From the NCBI GenBank assembly GCA_002224055.1, contig AZLU01000146.1:39314-103313 (forward strand): a DNA stretch of 64,000 nt. Direction: 5' to 3'. Below are positions 12,480 through 23,738 of this stretch, piece after piece. Numbering within the stretch: position 1 is the stretch's first letter; each line of letters starts with the position of its first letter. The notes under the pieces are model-generated. The model saw nothing but the letters and a program-made list of their open reading frames with translations, was not told where the DNA came from and made no database searches. Both the position numbers and the translations under genes were made by a program. The stretch is from Pezizomycotina sp. ARF18 (lineage: Eukaryota > Ascomycota).

Positions 12480-13211
12480 TGTCTACACTGAACAGATATT
12501 CCGATTCACGACACAGATACAAGTGGTTGCATCCATTCTTTATACACTCCAATCAACTCGTTAGAATCTCAATGCTCTACACTTTCCTACGGTTGTCTTC
12601 ATCGCCAACCACGAATGGGATCCACAGTCTTCGCATCTGCATCGCTCTCCTATCTGTGGGCATGGCACTCGCCGGCGCTGCAACAATCTGATTGAGCGGC
12701 ACCGTGTTGGCCACCGAATACCTATCAAGGCGCCACCTACGGCCTAGACGGTGAGATGCATTGCGCTTTCACAACCGCTGAAAACGAGGATACTATCTTT
12801 TTCTACATACCGTATTTCACTATGCTAGTTGGCGTAGTTATATCTACCGTCGTGGACATCGTTATTTTCTCCCTGCCATACCTGCTGTTCCGGAAAGCCG
12901 ACATCTCGCCGGCGGAGAGGCATGGACTTTACGTGCTATTCGCTTTCGGAGGGGTTGTAGTGCTGGTAAGCACGGCGCGAGTGGCGCTTTTATCATAGGC
13001 GACAACGCCCGGCAGCGCCGAACCTACCGGGCCGTTAAGTGAGTGGCCGACGGTTATAATGCTCGTGATGTGGATTCTTGCTGTTGCTGAATCGAACATG
13101 GTGGTAATGGCGGCCACTATACCCACCTTGAGGCCATTGTACAGAAACCAAAAATTTGGCGGGAAGAGGCCAAGCTCTGACAGTGTCGGCCTGAGTTCAA
13201 CTTCTGTCTGA
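12480..13211 (+). pseudogene. Rhodopsin-like fungal integral membrane protein remnant
   Basis: Hydrophobic segments appear in the order of the fungal rhodopsin-like integral membrane domain (PTH11/SAT4-like). VRISMLYTFLRL and ICIALLSVGMALAG lie near 12560-12690, then FFYIPYFTMLVGVVISTVVD, IVIFSLPYLLFRK and VLFAFGGVVVLVSTARVALL (12796-12995). After a frame change comes VIMLVMWILAVAESNMVVMA then IPTLRPLYRN (near 13050-13145), the typical last helix, ending at the TGA 13209-13211. No convincing ATG or first helices were found, so the 5' end is missing or split by introns. Two or three frame changes are needed. Family members are often of unknown ligand. Confidence 0.55.
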
Positions 13212-13426
13212 TGAACTATCAGCATTGGGAAGGAGAATGTCTTGCTGATCATGGTAGGCGGAAACCACCGAGGATTCTTCTTCATGCAATCTACCCTAGA
13301 GGCTTTGATGCTTAAGCTGAGAGTATTACCTAACTAGAAATTATTTCTCTCATCACTCGAATTTTCTATCGACTTGGTTATTAGAGTCGAGATTAGCATG
13401 TTAGTGTTTCTTCACAGTAGATATGC

Positions 13427-15243
13427 TCAATCTACTATTGGAAGTCTGAAACTTGACCTTGAGCAGTAGCGACCCTGTCTATTGCTAAATATATAAGCTT
13501 CATTCTCTGGTTTAAGAGTCACGCCGAGATCCAATCCTATAAGAGACTTTCGCGCAGACCGCCCATCATGGTTTTTAATCCAAAAATCCTCAATCAACTT
13601 TGCCATTTCCATGAACCCTTTTCCCTACAATACCTCAGCAAATAATCCCCTGGTGGTAGCTTGACGCCTGTTTCCAGCAGAAGTCTTGCAATGAGACTTC
13701 GGCCGCTATTATGGCTCTGTTGAGTGCTGCGCCTTGGCTTGTTTTTGATAATTTTTAATATTACCCAGAAAAATGAGGACTATGTCTGCATGTCCAGCAA
13801 GGGCGGCAGACTCAAATTCCTTATCAAACTTGGCATCTGTCGCGCTATGCGCTACGAACATGCAAACGAGGTCGTACAGGGCCCGTTCGCGACAAGTTGT
13901 AGAGCTGTCTTGTTGTCATCGTCCATGCAATCTATCGTCGCGCCGTACCGGATGGGCACCTTTGCAATTTCAGCATGGTTGCGTGTGCAATTCCGAGGCT
14001 AGAAAACATAGGATGTCGTAGTAATAGTTCCTGAATTCTCGCCGTGGTCTAATTGTGAAGCGTAAGAAATACACGAGACAAGCAAAGCGATAAATTTAAA
14101 ATTGTAGACTCAGGTAACTCTCACATATAGGTAATACGATAACGAAAGGCATGGGTATACGGGTCAAGACTAAAAGAGGGCTCAGATGCTCACCTCTCAG
14201 AAGATCAGACAGCTGATCGGCCTCACCGTCCACAATAAATTTGTGCAGACTTTGCTCGAATGTTCTGGCCGTCTTGTGCGGCTCGGACGCTCCCTTCCGG
14301 CTCCGGGATTGCTCCAGCTTCCTTTGAGTTTGTCGTGTTCATGTTGTCCTCATGGACCTGGGCTGCCTGTGGAGGCTTTGACGTAGGGGGTTGGGTCTGG
14401 TTGTCTCTCAGGATGAATGCTGGCATGCATTGGCATTCATCAGCTCGCTGGAAACACGAGGTTTTGGTTCCCTGGCATTATCGCTTTCTGGTCGTGTTGC
14501 TTAGCAGGAGAACCCATGTCTTCGATAATGTCTAATGATGGAGAATCTGGCTCTCGCGGGCTAACTGGGTCATTTATTGCATAGCCTTTACTCGTTTGAA
14601 GCTTTGCTTGGTAAAAAGGTACTGTAGCAGGTCGCCCTGCCCACGAGCACGACATCATCCTATCATGGTCTTAAGATTTCGCGGTTTCTAGGGTCTATAT
14701 TCTCCGCTAATTTCATGGCCCCTTTCAATACTCAAAAGCCGCAGTGTGCTCTTTCTGCTCCAAAAGAGCGAAGGCCATATACCAATGAATGGCTTCTTTG
14801 TAATTGTAATCCTTTCCTATTTCTTCATTGCATTGCTCGAGCAGCAGTCTTGATATTTCTCCGCTTCCTCATATTTTTTAAGGTGGTACTGGGCCTTCAA
14901 CAGGAACTTAAGAGGTTTTTTGATGATCGGCGGAATTGGGATTTCTCAGCAGTATTTCGATTTCCCTTTCCGCTTCCACGACTTCGCGTTTCTTGGCGTG
15001 GCGGTCGATTATATCCAAGAACGTTGTATGGAATCATGTTGTAGAATTTCCGCGTCAATCTCGTCGTAAACTGGATCATTCCGTAGAAGTGAAATGAGGG
15101 AACGGCAGCCTTCTGGTTTGAAGTCCGTATTCCGTCGCTGAACGTGATCGGATTTGGGGCCTATATAACTGTCAGCGATTGACGAAGGGCGCTGCGTAAA
15201 GGTGCGCCGGGCAGCGGTTTCCTGGGATGGTGACAAGGGCCAT
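13427..15243 (-). CDS. Ankyrin-repeat protein with helical-repeat N-terminal half, frame broken
   Basis: Reading from the ATG at 15243, a segment of about 75 residues ends DPVYDEIDAEILQHDSIQRS. It is followed by DIIDRHAKKREVVEAEREIE (near 15000) and TPR-like text (YHLKKYEEAEKY near 14880-14845, KEAIHWY and LLEQKEHTAAFEY near 14800-14740). A Ser/Pro-rich linker lies at 14660-14260. After a probable intron, ankyrin text appears at 13960-13790 (AEIAKVPIRYGATIDCMDDD, KTALQLVA, AALAGHADIVLIF). The end is MAKLIEDFWIKNHDGRSARK to the stop at 13427. Such proteins are common in filamentous fungi as recognition or scaffold proteins. At least four frame changes are required, and the N-terminal family is not recognised. 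Confidence 0.55.
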
Positions 15244-16504
15244 ATTGGGAACTTTTGGTTTCTAACTTAGCTGGTTCATCACCTCCGTCAAGCCTTAAAC
15301 GGGGACTGACTCGGATGGGCACAGCTCTCCTTATAGGATCCTATAGAGGCCAGTACTATGGTAAATGATGGCTATAGGATAGGTTATGGATGATAAAAGT
15401 TTTCGAGATTGTTGGCTTACTTGGATTAGATTGTGTTCTTGGTAGTTACTCCCGATGAAAGAAATAAAATGTCTCTTTCTTTCCCGCTGGACCGGTGCTC
15501 GTTCAGCAGGGCGCTTCTGTGAGCCTCGATAGGGCGTCAATGACCCGGTGAGCAAGACCGTTGTTCGCGAAATTCGGACATCTGGTGAGACTTCCTCGCA
15601 TGAGACGACATAGAAGAGGTGGAATTCGAATGTTATAAACTATTTCTGCTCATTAGTCGATCCTCTTCTAGAGACGAAATGGGAGTTTCGCTTCTCTTTA
15701 TACTTGGAGCAAGGGGGTGGTTATCATGTGTCATGGTGTTAAAAACGATTAATTTTAGTTCACTAGCCCGCCAGCAGACAATAAGTATCCGTCCACGTCA
15801 CGAGCCGCCGTTTTCTTTGTTCTAATCCAATCTATACCTATCCTGGGATAGTTCGGATGAGTTGTCGCGTCTTCCTGCGCCGGTCCGGTGCGGCCAGCGC
15901 AAAAGTTCTCTATTTCAGTTTGGGGAACTACATCGCGCTTTGGCCCTTTCCCGTCCTTTCATATCCGAAGGTGGACTCTTCGATTTATATCTCTTTGTTC
16001 GTTTCATTTCCTGCGCGGTGATTTAGATGTTCCTCTTTGAAGAAGACCCCGATTGGCAACAGTTCCTCATGCGAGGACACAAAACCGGAACTACTATCAT
16101 TAGAATCCTCCGGAGAGATAGGAGTGCGCAGGAATTCGTTTGATCGCCCGTATCATATTCGTATTCATGGCCTATTTTGCAAGCGATCGAAAGTTATTTT
16201 GTCCAAGGCCAGTGTCAGGGTGTAGTGTAGTCGCTATGAAAAGCAACACACTATATAATGGATAGTATAATGTAGTAATAGTAAATAGGAGTAAAAATCG
16301 AGTAGTATTCAACTAACTATCCTCCTCGAAGGAGGAGGGAGAACTAGCTTCTTTATATACACAACTTTTTAACAGAGCTAGAAGGCACCGCGTGCGTCCT
16401 GCTAGGCCGCGCCTTCCCGTGTGCTCTCGACGCCAAAACACGTGCGCTCTTTCTGCACGACGACGCCAGACATTTAACATTTTCTTCCTTACCTATTTAT
16501 ATTA
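15244..16504. other. No clear gene; possible LTR-like insertion
   Basis: A short open frame (MFLFEEDPDWQQFLMRGHK, from 16027) could be an exon of the ankyrin locus that follows. Between about 16221 and 16479 lies a block that starts TGTAG and ends TTAACA. It contains a 7-base hairpin (TCCTCCT/AGGAGGA, about 16319-16336) and resembles a solo LTR or small transposon, but no target-site duplication was seen. Confidence 0.3.
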
Positions 16505-17053
16505 GGAAATCCACGAGCTATCAGAATCTGGTTCTGCGAGACAATATTCTCCGTTTTGCGCAGAGAAATGCAATGATCCGAATGTTGCAGGCAAAATCGC
16601 GGAGATTCTTATTCGCCATGGTGCCAATGTTGACGATAGGGACCCCGCGAGCCCTCCGCATTGCAGCTTGCGGCAAGACGCCAAGACGTCGAGATGGACG
16701 GTTTTATAGCTTCCTTACTTAGCCAGGGAGCCAAGATTTGTCCGGAAAATTGCCATATTCTCGAGCTGTCCGCAGAGGCGGGTCATGAGAAGGTTGTGAA
16801 GGTACTGCTGCAGAATATACGCAGGCTTAGAGGGAAGCGAAAGGTCGCTCGTATCGCAGCCGTATGCTGCAACCACTTACGAGTCGCAAGGACACTCCTA
16901 AAAGAGGGTCGAGTCAGCCCTATCCGCGTCTCCAGGATGGGAAAAAGCCTTCCGGAGATCGCCGAATTGAAGCAAAGCTATGACATGGTCGATCTCTTGA
17001 AAAGCTACCCTGTGAACACCCGGAAGGATACAAGCGGTGATAATATTCGCTAG
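16505..17053 (+). CDS. Ankyrin-repeat protein fragment
   Basis: Ankyrin-like units run from about 16575. EILIRHGANVDDRDPAS is in one frame. After a frame change near 16660, SLLSQGAKICPENCHILELS and AEAGHEKVVKVLLQNI (near 16765-16817) follow, then NHLRVARTLLKEGRVSPIRV. The stop is at 17051-17053. The start lies upstream and is not resolved. It faces the opposite way to the ankyrin gene at 13427-15243 and may be a paralogue. The loose repeat fit suggests a divergent or decaying copy. Confidence 0.5.
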
Positions 17054-17448
17054 CATTTTTATTCCTTCCCTTTCCACTTCGCAAGTGTTAAACTGCTGAT
17101 TTAGGATGGCAGCGGTAGTAGCAGCAGAAAGTTTCGTTATTCTTCTTAAAAAATTGATTCCAGTACTGTTTCGCCGAATAGTGTATTTCCTCCTTAATTG
17201 ATATTGTTTCAAGCGCAATTTGTTTTAAACTCAGCGTCTGATTCCGTACTACGGAATTAATTGCAAAGGAGAGCACCGCGCAAATTCTGCCTGGAGGTCC
17301 CCGGCATGGAAAGCCATGGAGGACCGCCTTCCGTTCTTGTTTTCAACGTTACCATAATAATGATATAAACAGGCGAAAATAAAAGATGACTGAGGAGAGC
17401 GGGTTAACTACTATTGCTTTACCGCCACGAACGCACGCAGGTTATTTT

Positions 17449-18265
17449 TTACCTCAGTAGGGCTGATAAATCTAAGATCTCATCATCTTCTAGCTGTTGC
17501 AGCACCACCATATTCACCATAGGCCGGTCTTGATCAGTCCAAACACGGCATGAGAGGCATGGCAGCTTCCCAGCGAGGACCTCCCTCATCCAATAGTTAA
17601 AGGTATCCAAAAGATCGCCAATTGTGATATTCGCAGACCGTTCAAGGTCGTACAACCCACCATTAATCTTGGCCCGGAGTTTATACGAAACCTCCGCAAA
17701 AATAATAATCTTTAGAATTGCCTGGCTCCCCTGGCTTCCTGACTTCCTGATCTTTATATGTAGGAATAAACTATCAATGGAGTCTTTCACCCGGCAAATA
17801 GGATCGTCTTCAGGTCTTCTAAATATAATACCGGTGGGAGTAATTGCACAGTCATTGGTGGTGGGGCGGTTGTTTCTCCGTGCTCCAGCCACACCATCGG
17901 GGGCGGGGGTTGTAAATTTGCTCTCCTAAAGCGGCGGATCCGTGCGCTCCCTGGCGGCAAATAACAATCTGTGCATGTGGTCTAGTGCCTCCGCTGTCCT
18001 TCCCGATCGTGGCGGGTGCTTCGGTGCCACGAATGGATCTTCAAAATTAGCTCCCCGGAATAGACTCCGTCCACGTAAACGTTGTAGGCGGTAGAAACAG
18101 CCTGGTTCCTCAGGTCATTGGAGAAATGTTTGTCCCCGTTAACTCCTCTAAAGGCGCTATTGGAGGAAATTATATCTCACCACTGTTTGCAAACTGCTCT
18201 GAGGAAGGAATTTCAGCGAGAATTTGAACCTGTAGTTCGACAGGTAGGCCCGTTAAATCCCACAT
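17449..18265 (-). pseudogene. F-box protein, family 1 copy C, with internal TGA
   Basis: The ATG at 18263-18265 gives MWDLTGLPVELQVQILAEIP, an F-box start. The next frame continues AVCKQW, then TGA, then DIISSNSAFRG, where family 1 members have KVCKLWRDI. The TGA at 18177-18179 therefore replaces an Arg codon. Further along come YNVYVDGVYSGELI and FEDPFVAPKHPP (near 18090-18010), which parallel YEVCVSGIRTGWLE and FRDPPTARYTPP in the F-box gene at 35993-36798. HMHRLLFAARE follows at about 17970. The C-terminal 147 codons (17892-17449) are open, with YDLERSANITIGDLLDTFNY and a short CLSC motif. It is probably a real pseudogene because of the substitution-type stop, with additional frame changes near 18200, 18040 and 17935. 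Confidence 0.6.
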
Positions 18266-19647
18266 AGAAATGCTCTGAGGAGGGCCAGTTATTGTTTCTA
18301 CTGAGCGGTATTTGTCGTTGGATTCGCAGTTTTAAGGAATACATATAGAATGGGAAAATGATCATCAAAGGCTTAATGCACCGGGATTGGGGAGGCGGCC
18401 GGCAAGCAGGAGGTCCAAGAAAAATACGAATGCAAGTCGATCGCCGCCACCTTGAAGTTAAGTTCTGTATCGTGGCGAGCTGATGTGACAGAGGCAATAG
18501 TTTGTTTAAATACCCGAAACATGCACGATTCGAGAAGAGAAGAGAGTCAAGCCGGCATGTGATCCCTGGATCGTGAAACTGAACGCCTAATTGCGAGCAT
18601 AAAATTCTCGATCGCCAGGTCACCAATTTTAAGAGGGATATGAGCTTAACTGAGGCTACTTTAAGCGTAGGATAGATATCGGTAAGATTCGTTCTCAAGC
18701 GGGGGAGGTCCACAATACGATCGGAAAGGCCACCATATTCTGAAAGAATCCCTTCCTTATTTTGCACTCTGCATCCGCTGTTAATCCGTACCAGCGCTAT
18801 TCCGTATATTTCAGCCTCATGATAGCAAGACGGGCCGGATTATTACTGGATAAGTTCAGAGGTCAAAGTTCAGACGCTTAAAATTGCGTAATTCAGTGAG
18901 GGATCTTCCTTGTAGGGAAATTGACAGACGCACGGACAGTGGAACCAAGGTGCACCGCAAGATTTTGCCATCAAATTATCAAATGTTCAATAATGCCGTC
19001 TATGATTTAAGACGTATACAATCTCTGCAGGTTAGATTTAAATCTCCAATAGAATATAATAATAGATACGGATTATATTGGTTATACGGCTTTCGCTCTA
19101 AAAAATCAGCTGAGTGCACACCCATTATGCTATTGTTTTGACGCAAATAGGCATCCCGTTAAAATTCTGGTAGCCTTTACGGACTCACTCGGCCAAAAAT
19201 TCGCCTTCGGAAGAGACATTGATTGCTGTGAACCATACCAATATAAGCAAGTTGAGTCGGTTGCAATGGATACGAAGCGCGAACGACAGGCCCAATCTGA
19301 TTCTCACACATGAATTGGAAGCTCATGGATCGAGCGGATGTACTACTAGAATCCCAACAAAAGCAAAAACTCATTGCCTTAGGAGGAGACGATGTAGCCT
19401 GCGCATGCGATCTTCAAAATCAGAGATCGGATAACCGACTGTAAACCATGTCTCAGACACAATAAGATGTCTTAAACATGGTTTACCAATCGATTAATCT
19501 CAAGAGCGTTCATAACAATATAAATATCGAGACTCACTATCTGTTAATTCTGACGTTGAAAACTTCTTCCAAGTATAGTTGAACTTTTGCAGCATGGTTC
19601 TACAGTATATTGACATCTACTTCTAAGCGTCACACGGCTATTTCGAG
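18266..19647. other. Intergenic between two F-box loci
   Basis: Only frames overlapping in antisense were seen, with no recognisable domains. The stretch presumably holds the upstream regions of the divergent F-box genes at 18265 (minus) and 19648 (plus). Confidence 0.45.
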
Positions 19648-20507
19648 ATGACTGGGATATCTGATCTCCCAACGGAGCTTCAGACTCAAATTCTGGCGTT
19701 GCATCCATGGCAATACCAACACCAGTTGTCCAAGGTGTGCTCTCTGTGGCAAGAGATTACCCAAGATCCTTTCTTCGTGGCGAAGCTAGCACCACGACAC
19801 GCAGCCTTCGCCAGCATACCCTACACATCCATATTGCGGATGTTGTTTATGGAACGTTGACTGTCAACGTAACGATAGGTTCTAGCAATGTTGGTGCTAC
19901 GGATCCAGCTAACAGCGAGAGCATCTCAGAGCCAGCGTTGTTACACAGGTTTCTACGGGAAGTTTACTATGGATTAACATTCACACCGCCGGGTGGACGC
20001 CATCACTGTTCGCTACACGGCCACGAAGTGATGGGATCGGGTCACGAGAAACGACGGAACCCCGGCGAACTAGTCATCAGGCACAACGCTCCTTCCAACT
20101 CGCTCCATGGCGGACAGACAGACCAACACCTAGCGTGGAACCATTGGATCGACCTCGAAGCCGGCGGCCCCGATGTCGATGCCCTACTACCCACCGGAAC
20201 ATTTTACGACTCTTACAAGGACGACCCGCTATTACAGTCGCCACGGCACAGATAGAGGGTGTTGGGGTTGAATATACCTTCAAAAAATTTAACGGTAGCG
20301 TGTCGATTTCGTCGGATATTATCAGGGGATGCGGTAAAAGCTCTGGCTTCCCCTCTGTTGGGATTTTGTAACGAGTATGCACCATTGGGTAGAGAGGCAG
20401 GGACTGCTATGCCCGGATTTTTATGGCAAGAGCGGGAATATATTACGACCTTCTTAAAACATGCAGAAAGTTCATATACTTCACTTAGAGATAGCGCTGC
20501 CAATTAA
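19648..20507 (+). CDS. F-box protein, family 1 copy D
   Basis: The ATG at 19648 opens MTGISDLPTELQTQILALHP, then QLSKVCSLWQEITQDPFFVA, a clear F-box. A frame change near 19795 leads to HIADVVYGTLTVNVTIGSS and ALLHRFLREVYYGLTFTPP (near 19935-19993). Members of this family have a similar FLxDVxxGLxFTPP stretch after the F-box. A later part reads DDPAITV..VEYTFKKFNGS (near 20220-20305), echoing the NDPLC..F motif of the copies at 5353 and 6663. The last open segment ends at 20507 (SSYTSLRDSAAN). Two or three frame changes are required. It is probably an SCF substrate adaptor. Confidence 0.65.
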
Positions 20508-20951
20508 TATATTATTAATTCGACGGTGGTAATGACAATCAGGAAATAAAGCACTGGACAAAGACTTTCCTCCTCAAATACATCTCGAAGGAGTAAAATG
20601 ATGATATTAATCGCAAGCTGAATAACCCTCCAGGAAGTATCTCATGAAGATTATTTAACCTGCCAGTTTTAAACCCTTCGATATCCCAACAGCAAGTTTA
20701 GACGGCTTCTATTCTGGGGGAAATCAGGGAAATCAACGGACCGGCTGGGAATTCAAAAGTAGAGAAGCGTTTCAATTAATACAAGTAATATATTTTTGGA
20801 TTATACCGCCCTTTAGCTTCCTGCGACAAGCCGAGACCTCACGTTTCGCCAGTGCCGTGAAAAATATTTGTAAGTACGATTGACAGTACCAGCCCTTCCT
20901 CGTATATCGGCTATTCAAGGTAATAATAACCCCAAGAGAGAATAGTCATTT
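20508..20951. other. Intergenic
   Basis: AT-rich sequence between convergent genes. Nothing was recognised. Confidence 0.5.
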
Positions 20952-22975
20952 TCAGGTTGCGATTTCCAGTGGCGTAATTGGTCCTGAAACCACACTGCGG
21001 GCCATAGCGCTTGGTTCCGAGACTATGCTCTTCGTGGCTTCATCATACTTCCTAGCGCGGCGTTTAAACTGGTGCTCCAAAACCACCTTTTTGGTGATTT
21101 GTTTCTTAGATCTCTTCTGATTAACCTTCCTCCATTTCCACTTCCCTTCCTGATTAAAATATTCTTCGTGATTAAGATAAAGATGATAGCGTAGTCGAAG
21201 GCGGTATAGTATTCTTCGTCCTTGCAAATCCTGCAGAGCCCTGCTTTCCTGCTCTGGCGAATAGAAAACTTCGGAATGGCGTATTCCCAAATAGTTTTTT
21301 CGACGAAAGATAATTCGATGTTGTGATTTTCGCCAAAGCGCGGTTCAGGTGCGAAAAATACTGGGCCGGCTCGATTTTCACTTGCGATTTTGTAGATGCT
21401 TCCGGTTTCTCGCTCGTCAAGGCCTTTTCGTGAGCTTCGATTGGATCCTGTAGCCAGTATTTGACGAACCTTTAGCTGACTCGGAGAGCCAGGTATTGAT
21501 GATCTCGGCGTCATCTGTTTTGTCTATAGGCGGGCCAGTCAAGAAATAAAAAATATTCTTCATGCCCCGCGATAAAGTTCTTGCCTGTAGGAATTGTCCA
21601 TGACAAGTAGGGTTGTTTGAGATGAACCAGTCCAGAGAGTAGTTTGAGATCGTCCCGCTTCCATATCCTTTTTCAGCGAGGTGATGTCAGCTTTCGGCAA
21701 GGAAAATGTTTGGCGAATTCGTTTGGTGTTCTGGGGTCCGTTAGTCACATCTACCTCTAACTCGGGCTCGACGATACCACGATAGCTACAGTAGATATTC
21801 CATTTCATATCAAGGTAGTCTTCGAGCGCTGATTCCTTGAAAAGGGGTTTCGAAACCAAAGAAAATTCAGAACCAATTTTTTATACTGCTCGACGATGCA
21901 ACGACGCAAATTTTCGTACAGATACTGAAATTCTGAAAATCGTTTCTCCTTGAAGGCAACATGATCTGAAAGGCTATAACCAAACGACTTTTTGATTGCA
22001 TTTTCCAGATCCAACTTTTCGCAGATTACAAATGTGCCGTCATTGGGAACTAGAAACTGTCTAATAGAGAATTTGTCATCGTCTCCTCGACTTCACTGTT
22101 GTCAGAAAGCCCAGGGTAAAGATCGGCCATGGAATTTCGAAAGTTGCTGATACCATTGATTACCGGCGCAACACCGTCCTCTGGAGATTGTACATAAGGT
22201 TTGACGGTATGTATGCTGAACTCACATCTGAGCTGTCTACCTCTGCTAGTAGACTAGCTGGACATCCTGTATTGAATAATATAAGTTGGTAAGACATCAT
22301 GCGTACCGTTTACGATTATTCATTTCTAATGAAAATAAACAATACTATTTTGGCAGAGAGTATTACTCCTGTCACTTACTGTAAAGAAAATCCCTAGCAC
22401 ACTCTTTACAATACTTGACGGGCTTCCCATTCTTTGACTGAGACGTGAGGAACCAGAGTTCTGGAAAAGCGATGGAGACTAGTTTCATACAACCGGAGCA
22501 ATTGTTTCTGAAATTCGCCCCTGAACTTCGCCTATTTTTTAGGAAGATAGCTCGGTAGTCTTTTGAAGGGACGTAATTCTCTTGGTCTGGCATGTTGAAG
22601 ACCGTTTTTCTATTTATCTGTACAGGATACGAAGCTGAGTAATACTGCGTGGATAAATATTGCCACTCTCCCGTGTAAGGGTCTAGCAGCTGGGACCCAA
22701 AGGCGACGAGACTCGATAATTGAGTGTCACTATAGGTCTTGTATTTTTGAGGATTTCCTGCATCTCCTTTTGATGAAGCAAGCCGTACCAAAGGAGGCTT
22801 TGTTCAGCACCTAAGGCTTGTCTCATGGAGCGACATGTGTTACCAAGGCGTATGACGTCGATGGGCTGCGGAAGAATGAGCAAACATGGTGACAAGCTCC
22901 AGAGGCAGGTTTTCTAAAGGACTACCAGCATAGTGCTGGACCTTTGGTTCGACAACCCGTTTCTCCTCATGAGTT
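20952..22975 (-). CDS. Large F-box protein with zinc-binding cysteine pairs, family 3
   Basis: Reading leftward from about 22975, STHEEKRVVEPKVQHYAGSP is followed by LENLPLELVTM and, after a frame change, LILPQPIDVIRLGNTCRSMR (about 22890-22815), an F-box. A Cys module follows: NCSGCMKLV (near 22500) and KYCKECARDFL (near 22400), so CxxC..CxxC spaced about 30 residues. After a gap at about 22375-22150 that probably holds an intron, the protein continues DDDKFSIRQFLVPNDGTFVI (about 22085-22030), SLSDHVAFKEKRFSEFQYL, ESALEDYLDMKWNIYCSYRG (about 21835-21775) and QTFSLPKADITSLKKDMEAG. The C-terminal third runs to 20952 and includes LCRICKDEEYYTAFDY (about 21240-21190) and a Lys/Arg-rich tail. Several frame changes are required. 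An open frame at 22983-23405 may be its N-terminal extension. Confidence 0.55.
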
Positions 22976-22982
22976 GACGCTG

Positions 22983-23405
22983 CTAGAGAGCTGCCGCGAT
23001 TTTGAGGAGAGGATTGACGTTTTTCATATTTGAAGTTTCTGAGAACAGTCTAAACGGCTCTGGAGAGAGGGGTTCAAAGAAGTGATCGATGCCAACAACG
23101 ACGAACGCTGTGGTTTCATAATTTGACATGTCGTTTTCTGAGGGCTTTGTAAGCGTGAAAATGAAGAAAATAAGGACGACTTGAGTATGCAGGGGCTTAG
23201 ATTTATAGTCGCTAAGAAAATGTTCCAACGACGACATCTGATCGCAATAAATGCGGAGGAAGTCGCTGGAAGGAGTCGCAATGCCATACGGAGGAAATCC
23301 GTTTGAGAGCATCTGTAAATGAAAGATTCTTCCCATAATTATTAAAATTTGGTGTGTTCGAGAATACTCGTGAGGACTTAAGGATACACGATTACGCTCG
23401 ATCAA
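22983..23405 (-). CDS. Unknown open frame, possible N-terminus of the family 3 F-box gene
   Basis: There are 140 codons open from about 23405, with plausible protein text such as MGRIFHLQMLSNGFPPYGIA, FLRIYCDQMSSLEHFLSDY and VVVGIDHFFEPLSPEPFRLF. I recognise no domain. It ends eight bases before coding text of the family 3 F-box gene begins in another frame on the same strand, so a single frameshift would fuse the two. Alternatively it is a separate small gene. A further open frame at 23489-23737 may be related, but nothing ties it in. Confidence 0.35.
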   Translation of the reverse strand: MIERNRVSLSPHEYSRTHQILIIMGRIFHLQMLSNGFPPYGIATPSSDFLRIYCDQMSSLEHFLSDYKSKPLHTQVVLIFFIFTLTKPSENDMSNYETTAFVVVGIDHFFEPLSPEPFRLFSETSNMKNVNPLLKIAAAL

Positions 23406-23738
23406 GGTCCACTTATCTCCCAGGAGCCTTTGTGAAGCGTATCCATGGTCGTGTAGTCTTCTAGTCTCGATATGCTCCTGCGCCTCGGTTATCTAAAAAT
23501 CATCGAACGCCGCAGAGCCTTCTCGAGGTCTTCTTCGACTAAATAGAACCGAGCGGTATCGGAGCCAGATAGGTCTTGTTGACAATGGAAAAGTCCGTAC
23601 TGCGAATCGCAAGGAAATCTCGCAGGAGAAAAGATTCGTGACAGAACTACATTGATGTAAAAAGCTATATACATAACGATACGTTTTAACGATCGCGAAA
23701 TCTTCTCATTGTAAACTAACAAATTTTTTTTCGGCAAC

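Noticed and set aside
18213-18767. 184-codon open frame on the minus strand
   Set aside because: Its 3' end overlaps the F-box gene at 17449-18265 in another frame, and its text has no recognisable domain.
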